DNA from: Phoronis ovalis
Taxonomy: Eukaryota > Phoronida > Phoronidae
Direction of reading: 5' to 3'
DNA length: 15,005 nucleotides
Assembly: GCA_028565635.1 (NCBI GenBank)
Contig: JAOXYB010029523.1
Location: 1 to 15,005 of the forward strand
A program made the position numbers and the translations under genes. The notes beneath the pieces were generated by a model. That model was not told the origin of the DNA and made no database searches. It saw nothing but the letters and a program-made list of their open reading frames with translations. The stretch's first letter is position 1, and the number at the start of each line of letters is the position of its first letter. Positions 7,641-15,005 of the stretch are shown here, one piece after another.

Positions 7641-8766
7641 GTTCCCTTATTTCTTGTATCTGTTCTTTAGTCAGTTCCCGGTTGATGTTAACATCTTTAT
7701 AGGTTTCTTGTTTTGATAAAGTTGTGGTTTCAGGTAATTCATCATGACTTGATCTGTCATCTGATTCAAATGTTAATGCTGCTATGGATGGACGCACTGT
7801 CTTTTCTTGACGAAAGTATTGCTTTAACATGTTGATATGGAATACCTTGATCTTGTCATTAATCTCCATAGCATAATTATTAATGCCTACACGATCCTTG
7901 ACATAAAATGGTCCTTTCCACCTCATCAACAGTTTATTGCAATCTGTTGGTAACAATATTAATACTTCATCGCCAGCTTGAAGACTTCTTGGCACTGGTT
8001 TCTTATCAAAATACTTCTTTTGTTGAGCTTGAAGTAATGCTTCATAATAATCTGCGGCTATTTGACATGTGTCTTGAAGACGTTGTTGTAAATCAATCAC
8101 GTATTCATATGTGTCTCTTGCTTCGTCTTCAACCTTTCCATCGGTCCACAGTTTCTTAAGTATTGACATTGGTCCTCTGACTGTTCTACCGTACAGTAAT
8201 TCGAATGGAGTCATTCTTTTCAGCATTTGTTTCGACATGCCGTTGTATTTCTCACAGGGTCCGTTACACTGAGCATGGTAAGGCGAAGTCATAATTGGAT
8301 GAATCGATAATAATTGGTGGACTTCTTTCATAATGTCATATGTAAATTGTGTACCTTTGTCGCTTAGTATCTCATTTGCAATGCCAGTATCGCTAAACAT
8401 CTTTACTAAAGCTTCAGCAACAGTAATACTATCAATATTGGATAATGGAATTGCCTTGGGATACCTTGTCGCCATGTCTACCATAGTTAGGATATACCTA
8501 TGCCCTCTACTTGATGTCGGATATAGCGGCCCAACTATGTCAACAGCTACTCTGAAAAATGGTACTGAAATAATTGGCATTTTCCCCAGTTGTACCTTTG
8601 GAATTCTTCCCTTTGGTATAGTGTGCTGACAAATATCGCATGACTTACAAAATCGAGTAATATCGTTGTGCATATTCGGCCAGTAAAAGCTAGACTTGAT
8701 TCTGTCTGTTGTCTTGTTGATTCCCATGTGTCCCGCAAGTGTGGTTTCATGACCCAATTTCATCAC
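7552..8766 (-). pseudogene. Integrase (HHCC, D,D35E, GPY/F), internally deleted
   Basis: A 404-codon open frame. Seen: zinc-binding H6, H13, C40, C43 (FCKSCDICQ); catalytic D76 (VAVDIVGP), D136 (ILSDKGTQF) and E172 (CEKYNG), with exactly 35 residues between D136 and E172; a GPF module at 285-287 (LLMRWKGPFYV); then FHINMLKQYF. At residues 185/186 the sequence jumps from MLKRM to TPFELLYGR. The usual core segment with the W..YL and AYRE.P features is missing, about 35-40 residues, in frame. The tail ends with INRELTKEQIQEIRELIED, which resembles the leader that precedes RT in Ty3-type pol proteins. After it the RT frame overlaps in another register. The frame is continuous upstream with 8776-9015 apart from one stop, so the listed start is not a true initiation site. 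Confidence 0.9.
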
Positions 8767-8775
8767 GGTTTTTCT

Positions 8776-9015
8776 CTACTTTCTAGGCACTACTAATTGG
8801 TTTTCCTTTATTCTCTCATTACCATCTGTATGTGTCGTTATTCTGTATAATAAATCTTCATCGACTTTAAACTTGACTTCATCTTTCTTGACCCTTACTT
8901 TTCTTGATCTTGCATCGATCCAAGCTTGCTTAATACTTTGATCTGCTTCCTGTTCTCGTTGAAATTCGTCAGCATCGCCTATCCCATCGAGTTCTGGTAC
9001 TTTAAGAGGTTTCAC
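8776..9015 (-). pseudogene. Integrase N-terminal extension between protease and zinc finger, ended by a premature TAG
   Basis: It reads VKPLKVPELDGIGDADEF..., then an acidic/basic segment, DEDLLYRI and NQLVVPRK, before TAG (8776-8778). Beyond the stop, the same frame enters the integrase (KTVMKLGHE). The LLYR...LVVP pattern is the standard region before the integrase zinc finger, so the TAG is a nonsense mutation within pol. Its direct link to the protease reading (about 9015, one base out of frame) leaves no place for RT upstream of integrase. Confidence 0.85.
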
Positions 9016-9428
9016 TCTTTTCGACTTTACTTTGACTCCTTGTAATAACGGCTTGCACCTCTGTTTCCTGCCGAGTTAACATTTCTGGGTTGATAGATTC
9101 CGATTGTTCTCGATTCGTCTGATGAAGGATATCATTCTTTTGACTAACAACTTGTGGTAAATTTCCAATTATTACATCGTATATCGGATAGTCTAAACAC
9201 TGTGCTATGATGGATCCTGTGTAGATATCAGATTCAATCAGAAATTCTGCAAATGGAGCCGATTGCACTCTCTTGTCAACTTATAAAGCGACCTTGTTGT
9301 CCATGCAGTTGCTTATCGGTAATTAAACTACGCTTGACTATGGCTCCCGAGGACCCTGTATCTCGTAATACTTTCACTCTATGTCCATTTAGGATCCCAT
9401 TACAAACTGGTAAAGTTTTTGATTCTAT
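9002..9428 (-). pseudogene. Aspartic protease, broken by a frameshift
   Basis: After the gag stop (9429-9431), the same frame continues into TLPVCNGILNGHRVKVLRDT with the active site DTGSSG (DTG at 9354-9362), up to TGA at 9276-9278. The rest of the domain lies one frame over: VQSAPFAEFLIESDIYTG, then YPIYDVIIGNLP, the hydrophobic-Gly motif near the protease C-terminus. One single-base shift near 9280-9290 explains this. The tail AVITRSQSKVEK is a typical protease-to-next-domain linker and ends at TAA (9002-9004). Another single-base shift near 9015 would carry it into the integrase extension. In life it would cut Gag-Pol as a dimer. Confidence 0.85.
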
Positions 9429-10583
9429 TCAGTCTTCTAAAATTGTCGTAGAGGATACTTGGTCTGTGCCTTGTTTTACTTCTGTTTCTTGGTTTTGAAG
9501 TATGTGTGCAGAAGCAGCAGCTTTATTCTTTAACTTACAATCTGTAGCTTGGTGCCCCTTTTCTCCACATAACCAACAAGTTATTTGACTGTTCTGTCTT
9601 GGTCCTGCTATTGGCGTCTTTGATTCGTTCCCATTATTTGTGGACGTTGGCAATGAAGGATAAGGTCGACCTTTCGGTTGTCCTAGTTGAAATGGTTGAT
9701 TTGGTGCCCTTGTTTGTCCGGATCTAAGTTGGCCGTCTTTCTTAACCCAACCGGCATGCGTTATATTATGTGCTTCCATATACCAGTCAGCAGCGTGAAT
9801 AATTTCTTCTATACTTCTTAATTCTCGTTCACGAATGTGTGCTGAAATATCATTTGAACATGAATGTAAGAATTGCTCTCCAATAATGAAATCACATAGG
9901 CTGAGAAACTGTTTGTTGACTTTTGCCAATTCAATCCAACGGTCGAAATAATCACTAATTCTAGCACCGAATTGTGACACTGTTTCACCTTTCTCTATCT
10001 TTGACCCATAAAACTTTTTTCTAAACCCTTCTTCTGTCATCTGAAATGTTTTCAGCAATGCAGCCTTTAATTTCTTGTAGTCATTGACTTCTGATGCTGT
10101 GATTCGATCGTAAACTTCTAATGCTTTTCTCTTTAACAATGTGCTTAAATACGTTGTCTTCTTTCCAGTGATTCGACATCGCGTATCTCTCGAATCTTTG
10201 TATGTATGCGTCCATGTCATCTGATGCTTCATCGAAATGTGGGAGCTTAGGTCCACGCGGAGGTATTGCATTACCTGTAGCTTCTGGAGTAGCATTGGCT
10301 GATTCTTGGTTCTACAGGACTTGAAGTTCTATATTGGCTTGCATCATTTCCCTTTCATGAGCTAATTCTTATCTTCTGAGCTAGTTCTTCGGTTCTCCGA
10401 GCTAGTTCTTCGGTTCTGTTTATCTTTTTCTAATTCTTCGGCCCTCCTATCTTTTCTCTCGCGTAACCGTTGCTCTCGTTCCCGTACTTCCTTCTCTTTC
10501 TTTTCCACATAGTCTAACAATTCCTGTTCCTTTAATCCTAAACGCTCTCCCATAGAAATGAATTTATCAGTTAAGTCTTCCAT
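9429..10583 (-). pseudogene. gag: coiled-coil N-terminus, capsid region and CCHC zinc knuckle, frameshifted
   Basis: The ATG at 10583 opens MEDLTDKFISMGERLGLKEQ and a highly charged coiled coil to a stop at 10362-10364. Conserved reading then moves through two other frames (RRTEELA-like heptads; then ELAHEREMMQANIELQ, TAG at 10312-10314, and RGPKLPHFDEASDDMDAYIQ and RFERYA). It returns to the first frame near 10150 at YLSTLLKRKALEVYDRI and continues unbroken through the capsid-like region (EGFRKKFYGSKIEKGETVSQ; FIIGEQFLHSC). The CCHC knuckle CWLCGEKGHQATDC is at 9537-9578. The frame ends in LED and TGA at 9429-9431. So at least three single-base shifts and one nonsense codon. Gag would form the particle shell and bind element RNA through the knuckle. 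Confidence 0.85.
9537..9578 (-). other. CCHC zinc knuckle of gag
   Basis: CWLCGEKGHQATDC matches C-x2-C-x4-H-x4-C exactly. It is the nucleocapsid RNA-binding knuckle and sits, as usual, close to the end of gag and just before protease. Confidence 0.95.
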
Positions 10584-11938
10584 ATTTATACACGTTAGAA
10601 GTCTTCACTTTGTCGTTTAGAGCCTGTGTGTTCAATAATTAATGACGAAACTGCATAATATGGTTACATACAAGACATAATTAAAACGATTCACATTTCA
10701 ATTAATTAATAATACCAGCTGTTGTTATATAATACAATGTATTTACAGAATATAGTTATTATTTCAGCAACTATTTACTACTACCATAAGTCAATACAAA
10801 TTTTACTAGCATACTCAATGTTTACGAAGCATTATTCACCACTTTCTTCGTTGACGCAATATTCTCTCAAATCAAAATCAATAAGCGTTCAAATTGTTTC
10901 TTTGAGATCACAATTATCACAAGTTTCATCGACACAATATTAAATAGTTAAGTGCTCTCATCAACACAAATTATTTAATTAACATCACTTAATATTTTCT
11001 TCAACACAATCATTTCCTTACAATAATTAAATGTTTTCCTCAACACAATTATTCACAATAATTATGTGTCTTCAATACACAAATTATTTCCACAAATTAC
11101 TCAGTGTTTACAACAACACAATAATTTCCAAAATCACAATAATTATGCGTCTTCAATACACAATTATTTTCACAAGTTACTCGGTGTTTTTCAACAACAC
11201 AAATAATTCTTAAACTCACAATAATTATGCGTCTTCGATATACAAATTATTTTCACAAGTTACTCAGTGTTTTCAACAACACAACTAATTCTTAACTCAC
11301 AATAATTATGCGTCTTCATTATACAGTTATTTCCACAATCAAAATCATTAAGTGTCTCCAACAACACAAAACATTTCTAAATCAAAATCATTAAGTGTCT
11401 TCTCAACACAAAATATTTCTCGACATTCAGTGAACTAACTCATGTTAGCTATCCTAACATTACTCAATCATAGTATCCAACCCGTTCCTAATAACCCTTG
11501 GAACAGCTTAAGAACAAATAAATTGTCTATAGGGAAGTGACACTAATGGGCATGGAGCATGTAGGAGGAAGAGAACATGAAAACGAACTCACCCAATCAT
11601 CACGGTACTTGCACCTCTAGGCTTGACATATCAGTGCACTGTAGTACTGCATACAGCAACTTATCAGCAGCCAGTTGTAAATAGACTAATTGGTGTAAAA
11701 CTTGTTATCTACAACAAATAGGTCAGTCAACAACTATACATGTATACAAAGCACAACCCACTTATGTTACATAACAGTTCTTTCACAGCATGATCACCAA
11801 CTATGCAACAAGAATAGTACACATAATACACAACTATCAGTGACTTACATGAGAACTGTTGAAACAATTTTATAACATAACACATTGAATGTATTACAAT
11901 ATTTTACTGAATTTACTTATAACCTTCTTATCTAATCA
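10584..11938 (-). other. Long element leader between primer-binding site and gag
   Basis: About 1.35 kb of AT-rich non-coding sequence. The gag-proximal half is a tandem repeat array (10830-11425). The stretch 11430-11938 has no repeat or ORF that I can support. On the - strand, GGTGAGT (about 11586-11592) and CATGTAAGT (about 11843-11851) look like splice donors, so a spliced leader is conceivable. Open frames on + in this stretch come from the repeats. Confidence 0.6.
10830..11425. repeat. Tandem array in element leader: ~40 bp monomers, 81-82 bp higher-order unit
   Basis: The clearest copies start with CACAATAATTATG(C/T)GTCTTC at 11054, 11135, 11217 and 11298 (spacing 81, 82, 81). Each is made of two related halves built round CAACACAA(T)AATT and TTCACAA(A/G)TTACTC(A/G)GTGTTT. 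Shorter monomers with ATCAAAATCATTAAGTGTCT at 11338 and 11381 (spacing 43) follow. More decayed copies extend left to about 10830 (ATCAAAATCAATAAGCGTTC). Confidence 0.88.
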
Positions 11939-11956
11939 ATCCCGGACGAGTCCCCA
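11939..11956 (-). promoter_or_regulatory. Primer-binding site for tRNA-Pro
   Basis: On the - strand it reads TGGGGACTCGTCCGGGAT. From knowledge of animal tRNA-Pro 3' ends (and of the tRNA-Pro primer site used by gammaretroviruses), this matches 17 of 18 positions, with A for G at position 6. On the - strand it lies one base after a sequence ending CATCGTGACA, as expected for the end of a 5' LTR. It faces gag in the right direction. Confidence 0.88.
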
Positions 11957-11957
11957 T

Positions 11958-12010
11958 TGTCACGATGTTGTTGTGGTATTGGATTAAGGATGTTAATAAG
12001 CATGACCTAA
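11958..12010 (-). repeat. Probable 5' LTR terminus (U5 end); outer border not found
   Basis: The + sequence starts TGTCACGATG beside the primer-binding site, so on the - strand the LTR ends CATCGTGACA, one base before the site. How far the LTR extends to the right could not be set: nothing matching the region beyond the polypurine tract was found between here and the window end. A weak relative of the first ~50 bases is at 6126-6180. Confidence 0.55.
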
Positions 12011-12599
12011 TTATTCGGATTACAATCAACGCTATGACAACGGGTATCTAATTATAGATATTGTATTGGATCAACATTTAGTTTTTCAGCATTTCAAATT
12101 TTATAAATTTATTGGTAGGACCAAGTATCTGGTTGCAAATCACCCAATCATTGAATAGGAAAAATATAACCTAAAACTTGAGGCACCAAATCTTCAGGTG
12201 ACCAAGTCACGTATTTGTTTCACGTAAAATACTTTGTTGAAGAAATTTAAGTCCCCATTTCCATAGAAAAATCCCGGAAACGGACACTATTATATTCTGT
12301 TTAATATATTTAATTTCACAGTAACTGAATCTCAATTTGCACGTAGTTTTAAAGTGTGCCTTTTTAAATATAAATAGTTTGCCAAATTTAAAGTTTTATG
12401 ACTTGAACACCAGATACGTATACCATGCTAGTTGGTTTCAACTGGATCTTTGATTTTTTGGCAATGAAGAAAAGATTTTTTAAATTTGTTGGTTTTATCT
12501 CTTGTTGATGAGTTAAAGATATGAATTATTATCTTAACACTCAATATCAACTTCTGTGGTTTACTGCATCGTTTAATTCAAGTTATAATAAAATAATAA

Positions 12600-12910
12600 A
12601 TTCATTTAATAAAAAAATTGGGGCAATTTAATTGTTTTACTTTGGAAACATCCCAACATTTTTGTGGTTTATCTTGTACCTATACTGGATGTGGGTTTAT
12701 TTCATCTTTACTACTTTTAATCAAAACTAGGACTTGAGAAATCTTACAATATGCTCTTTGGAAACGACCCAATCTGGGCTATAACTATTATGATTAACTA
12801 GCTTACACCAGCTGCGGTTTTCACATCTATATTTCATTTAATAAAAAATAGGACTGAAGCAACGTAAGTGTTTGCATTTTGGAAACTACCCAATCTGGGC
12901 TGTAAAAGAA
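12600..12910. repeat. Degenerate tandem repeat, ~116-121 bp unit, about 2.6 copies
   Basis: TTTGGAAAC followed by (A/G/T)(T/C)CCCAA occurs at 12641, 12757 and 12878. The last two continue with TCTGGGCT(A/G)TAA. Each is preceded by TTTAAT(A/C)AAAA...(T/A)(A/G)GG about 38-43 bases upstream (12604, 12716, 12836). The copies are strongly diverged. It could be part of the LTR or of the flank. Confidence 0.7.
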
Positions 12911-13360
12911 TATACAATTTCCCATTACGCAGATATCAACGCCCAAATAAGCTATGGAAGTATTAAAATTTTGCCCAATACTCAAAAATTACAATGAACC
13001 GGTATCGTACTCTCTTTCTGTTACCAGTTATGTAAACCAAATATTATCATAAAACAGAAATATTGTGGTCAATCTGAGCCCCTACATATTAGCTGCTGAA
13101 AGATTGGGAAGATATTTACTGTCTTCCGTATAAACACTAGTACTTGAAGTTAAAATAAGACGTGACGATTCCAGTATCGCATTTCTCTAATAATGGCCCC
13201 CTCTAATAATCGTCCCATCTGGTAACTAAAATAAATCAATAATCGCAATTTGAGTTGAAGACTTATCTGAATTCATACAAGATAATCACATTTTAATTCA
13301 TTATTATGTGTAGTTGATTAGCTTTTGTTTGGATAATGCGTTGGGATGCGTTGGGTTTTA

Positions 13361-13393
13361 AGAAATATTGTACTATTTATTAGTAATATTTCT
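13361..13393. repeat. Imperfect inverted repeat (hairpin)
   Basis: AGAAATATTGTACTA, a TTTAT loop, then TAGTAATATTTCT. The arms pair fully except for two extra bases on the left. Composition is AT-rich, so chance is possible. Confidence 0.5.
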
Positions 13394-14345
13394 CCAAATT
13401 ACTAGGTGATTTGCGTTTCTTACCGATGACTTTCACAATATCTTGAGCAATGTGGTATACCACTGCAAATTAAACTTACTGTTTTTTAAGGTTTAGAAGA
13501 GTTTTTCTTTTTAAAAAATTGCATTACACAAAATTTCGTATACATTATGTTATTCAAATGTAACGCTCCGGACACGTGTGGCAATGTAAAATACAATTTT
13601 AAAATCTATTTATTCTGTAGGTTTACTGAAGGTTGTCCTCAGAAACACATAGTTAATCAATATTTTGTGAGATCGATATGTTTTGTTTCTTAGCCAAATC
13701 ATAATCTTGGCATACGGATCGAGTGAAAAGTTTACAAAAGGGTCACATATTCAGGCCTACCATACTCAAACATCGATCTTAGCTTTGTTGTAATTCTCTC
13801 AAAGCATGGCGGGCTTGATACTTATAAATCAAGTTTACGTACGACTAATTGCCACAGAAAATAATTTTGTTTGAGTTTAAATATTGTTGAAAAATGTGAT
13901 TAAAAGTGCCTTATAAACATCTACTAACGGGAGAATACAATGACTATAATTATAAATACCACACTGTCAAACTATTAGGTATCTACATGTGTATAGATGT
14001 AAGGCCGATATGAGCAGTTTTTTTGTTTAATTTACTCAAACATAAGAAACAAATACGTTGTTCTTTATTACGAGATATTTTTGTATTTTGCGACAATAAA
14101 ATGTTTACCCATATGCATAGTTAACCTATACATATATTGACAATTTATTGCCGGACGAAATGCAGGTAATGAGAGCGTAACGAGTGTGATTTGTCTAGTT
14201 TGGCTCAGCTAGCTTGTTATATTCATCCAATATTTTTTTTTCCTGGTGCAGGGGTCCAAAAACTAAAGTGCATCAGTATAAACCTCCTTATTAATTATAC
14301 ATTTTTTGTCAATACAGGTAGATAACGATACACAATTGAAGCATT

Positions 14346-14361
14346 TACATACATGTATGTA
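14346..14361. repeat. Perfect 16 bp palindrome
   Basis: TACATACATGTATGTA equals its own reverse complement. No role can be assigned. Confidence 0.6.
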
Positions 14362-15005
14362 TTGTTATGTCACATTATCTGCTTTAAAAATATCTCTTCT
14401 AATTCAAAGCACTTTTATATGACACAAGGTAACCAGGCTTTAAGAAACAGGCAGCTGCGATAATTGGGAATAAGCCATATATGTTAACCTTTGGGGTCGT
14501 TGTTGTAATTTTAATTATAGCTATCTAATTTATATGAGGTACAAAATGTTGTTTTTTTTATTCAACTTATGTCTACATTTCGCCCCTATTTGAATTTCAA
14601 GGTCAACGTAATAGGGTTTATTATCTTGTTTTGATTTTCAAATATTTGCAATAAAAAACTTTGCGTTTTAAACATTTATTCATTATTTGATGTATTGGTC
14701 AGATTTAATTTTTTAATACTTGCACAGATACGCATTTTGCATAAAAAATATTGTTGACCTGACTTTAGCAGGATTTTACTAGAGGTACACAGTCAAACGT
14801 TTCAATGTCGCTTAAAAAGTAAATGTTTTACTTACGAAATCCTTTAAATTTGGATTTTAGGGGAGAGTTTGATTCCAAAATTTTTTTTTCGTGGAGGGCA
14901 TTGAGGAGCCGAGGAGTTCAAACCACCTTATCCCTATCTCCATAGACTGTCTGTCTTGGCATAATGATCATCCTACTTTAGACTTCTGCTTCTAGTTAAT
15001 CCCAG

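Larger units (their letters stand above)
6925..11957 (-). mobile_element. Defective Ty3/gypsy-like LTR retrotransposon with INT before RNase H (Gmr1-like order)
   Basis: Read on the - strand: primer-binding site for tRNA-Pro, long leader, gag with coiled coil and CCHC knuckle, protease, integrase with HHCC, D,D35E and GPF, a linker, a remnant of the reverse transcriptase thumb/connection, RNase H, stop, 3'UTR and a possible polypurine tract. Protease runs into the integrase N-terminal region with no room for RT, and RNase H ends the pol frame. Both point to gene order PR-INT-RT-RH, known in Gmr1-type elements, not the usual PR-RT-RH-INT. RT is deleted, integrase has lost a block, and multiple frameshifts and stops mean this copy cannot be autonomous. 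It lies antisense to NOP2. The outer borders are uncertain because LTR partners were not found. Confidence 0.85.
12011..15005. other. AT-rich flank, possibly including the rest of the 5' LTR; no convincing gene
   Basis: No long ORF, tRNA or recognisable protein motif was found on either strand. It holds a degenerate tandem repeat (12600-12910), a doubled ATGCGTTGGG (about 13336-13355), an imperfect hairpin (13361-13393), a CACGTG box in ACACGTGT (about 13572-13579), a 16 bp palindrome (14346-14361) and AATAAA at 14650. One short exon-like reading at 14252 is treated under findings. Confidence 0.7.

Noticed and set aside
7908-8629. Two + strand open frames (7908-8159 and 8333-8629)
   Set aside because: They are antisense shadows of the integrase; no motif of their own.
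10722-11213. Two + strand open frames in the element leader
   Set aside because: They translate the AT-rich tandem array; low complexity and wrong strand for the element.
12649-12660. ACATCCCAACA as the outer border of the 5' LTR, matching CATCCCAACAT at 6781-6791
   Set aside because: Only ~11 bases agree, the bases next to 6791 are not a polypurine tract, and the sequence belongs to the local ~118 bp repeat.
13605-13660. Acceptor-like TTTATTCTGTAG at 13609-13620 as a further NOP2 exon
   Set aside because: In the phase required after exon 11 it reads only about ten residues (GLLKVVLRNT) before a stop, with no family feature.
1-15005. tRNA, rRNA or CRISPR features
   Set aside because: No A/B-box pairs, cloverleaf-like stretches or regularly spaced identical repeats were seen; the only tRNA-like sequence is the primer-binding site, which is just the 3' 18 bases.

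Overview
This is an AT-rich animal nuclear window. Its genes have many small exons bounded by GT/AG, and the introns carry degenerate tandem repeats, a LINE remnant and a MITE-like inverted repeat. The protein and repeat content suggests a marine invertebrate, perhaps a mollusc or other lophotrochozoan. That assignment is inference; nothing in the window fixes the species.

Left part (1-6490, + strand): the 3' part of a NOP2/NSUN1 (p120, NOL1) gene, a nucleolar rRNA cytosine-C5 methyltransferase. Twelve exons were assembled by eye. Every junction is in phase and there are no internal stops, giving 513 codons plus a stop. The first two cover an Asp/Glu/Ser-rich acidic region, then comes a Lys-rich linker, then the whole Rossmann methyltransferase domain (AdoMet motif [13 protein letters not shown], and the C-terminal RFYPH...DGFF signature). 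The gene start lies left of the window. The methyltransferase exons are secure; the short last exon (6441-6490) is less certain. Intron 2 holds a degenerate ~130-150 bp tandem repeat and the 3' end of a LINE. Intron 6 holds a ~240 bp element with ~30 bp terminal inverted repeats.

Middle part (about 6925-11957, - strand): a decayed Ty3/gypsy-type LTR retrotransposon. Read in its own direction it has a tRNA-Pro primer-binding site (11939-11956), a ~1.35 kb leader with an ~81 bp tandem array, gag (coiled coil, capsid region, CCHC knuckle), protease (DTG), integrase (HHCC, D,D35E, GPF), then RNase H directly followed by the pol stop. Reverse transcriptase is almost wholly deleted. Integrase lies BEFORE RNase H and directly after protease. 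This Ty1/copia-like pol order in a Ty3/gypsy-like element is what defines the Gmr1-like group. At least five single-base frameshifts, several nonsense codons and two internal deletions show a dead copy, while NOP2 next to it is clean.

Right part (11958-15005): an LTR-end-like start next to the primer-binding site, then AT-rich sequence with a degenerate ~118 bp repeat, a hairpin and a palindrome, and no convincing gene. I could not find matching LTRs on the two sides of the element. Only the first ~50 bases after the primer-binding site have a weak echo, at 6126 inside the last NOP2 intron. The element's borders are therefore open, and so is whether it lies downstream of NOP2 or inside a longer NOP2 3' end.
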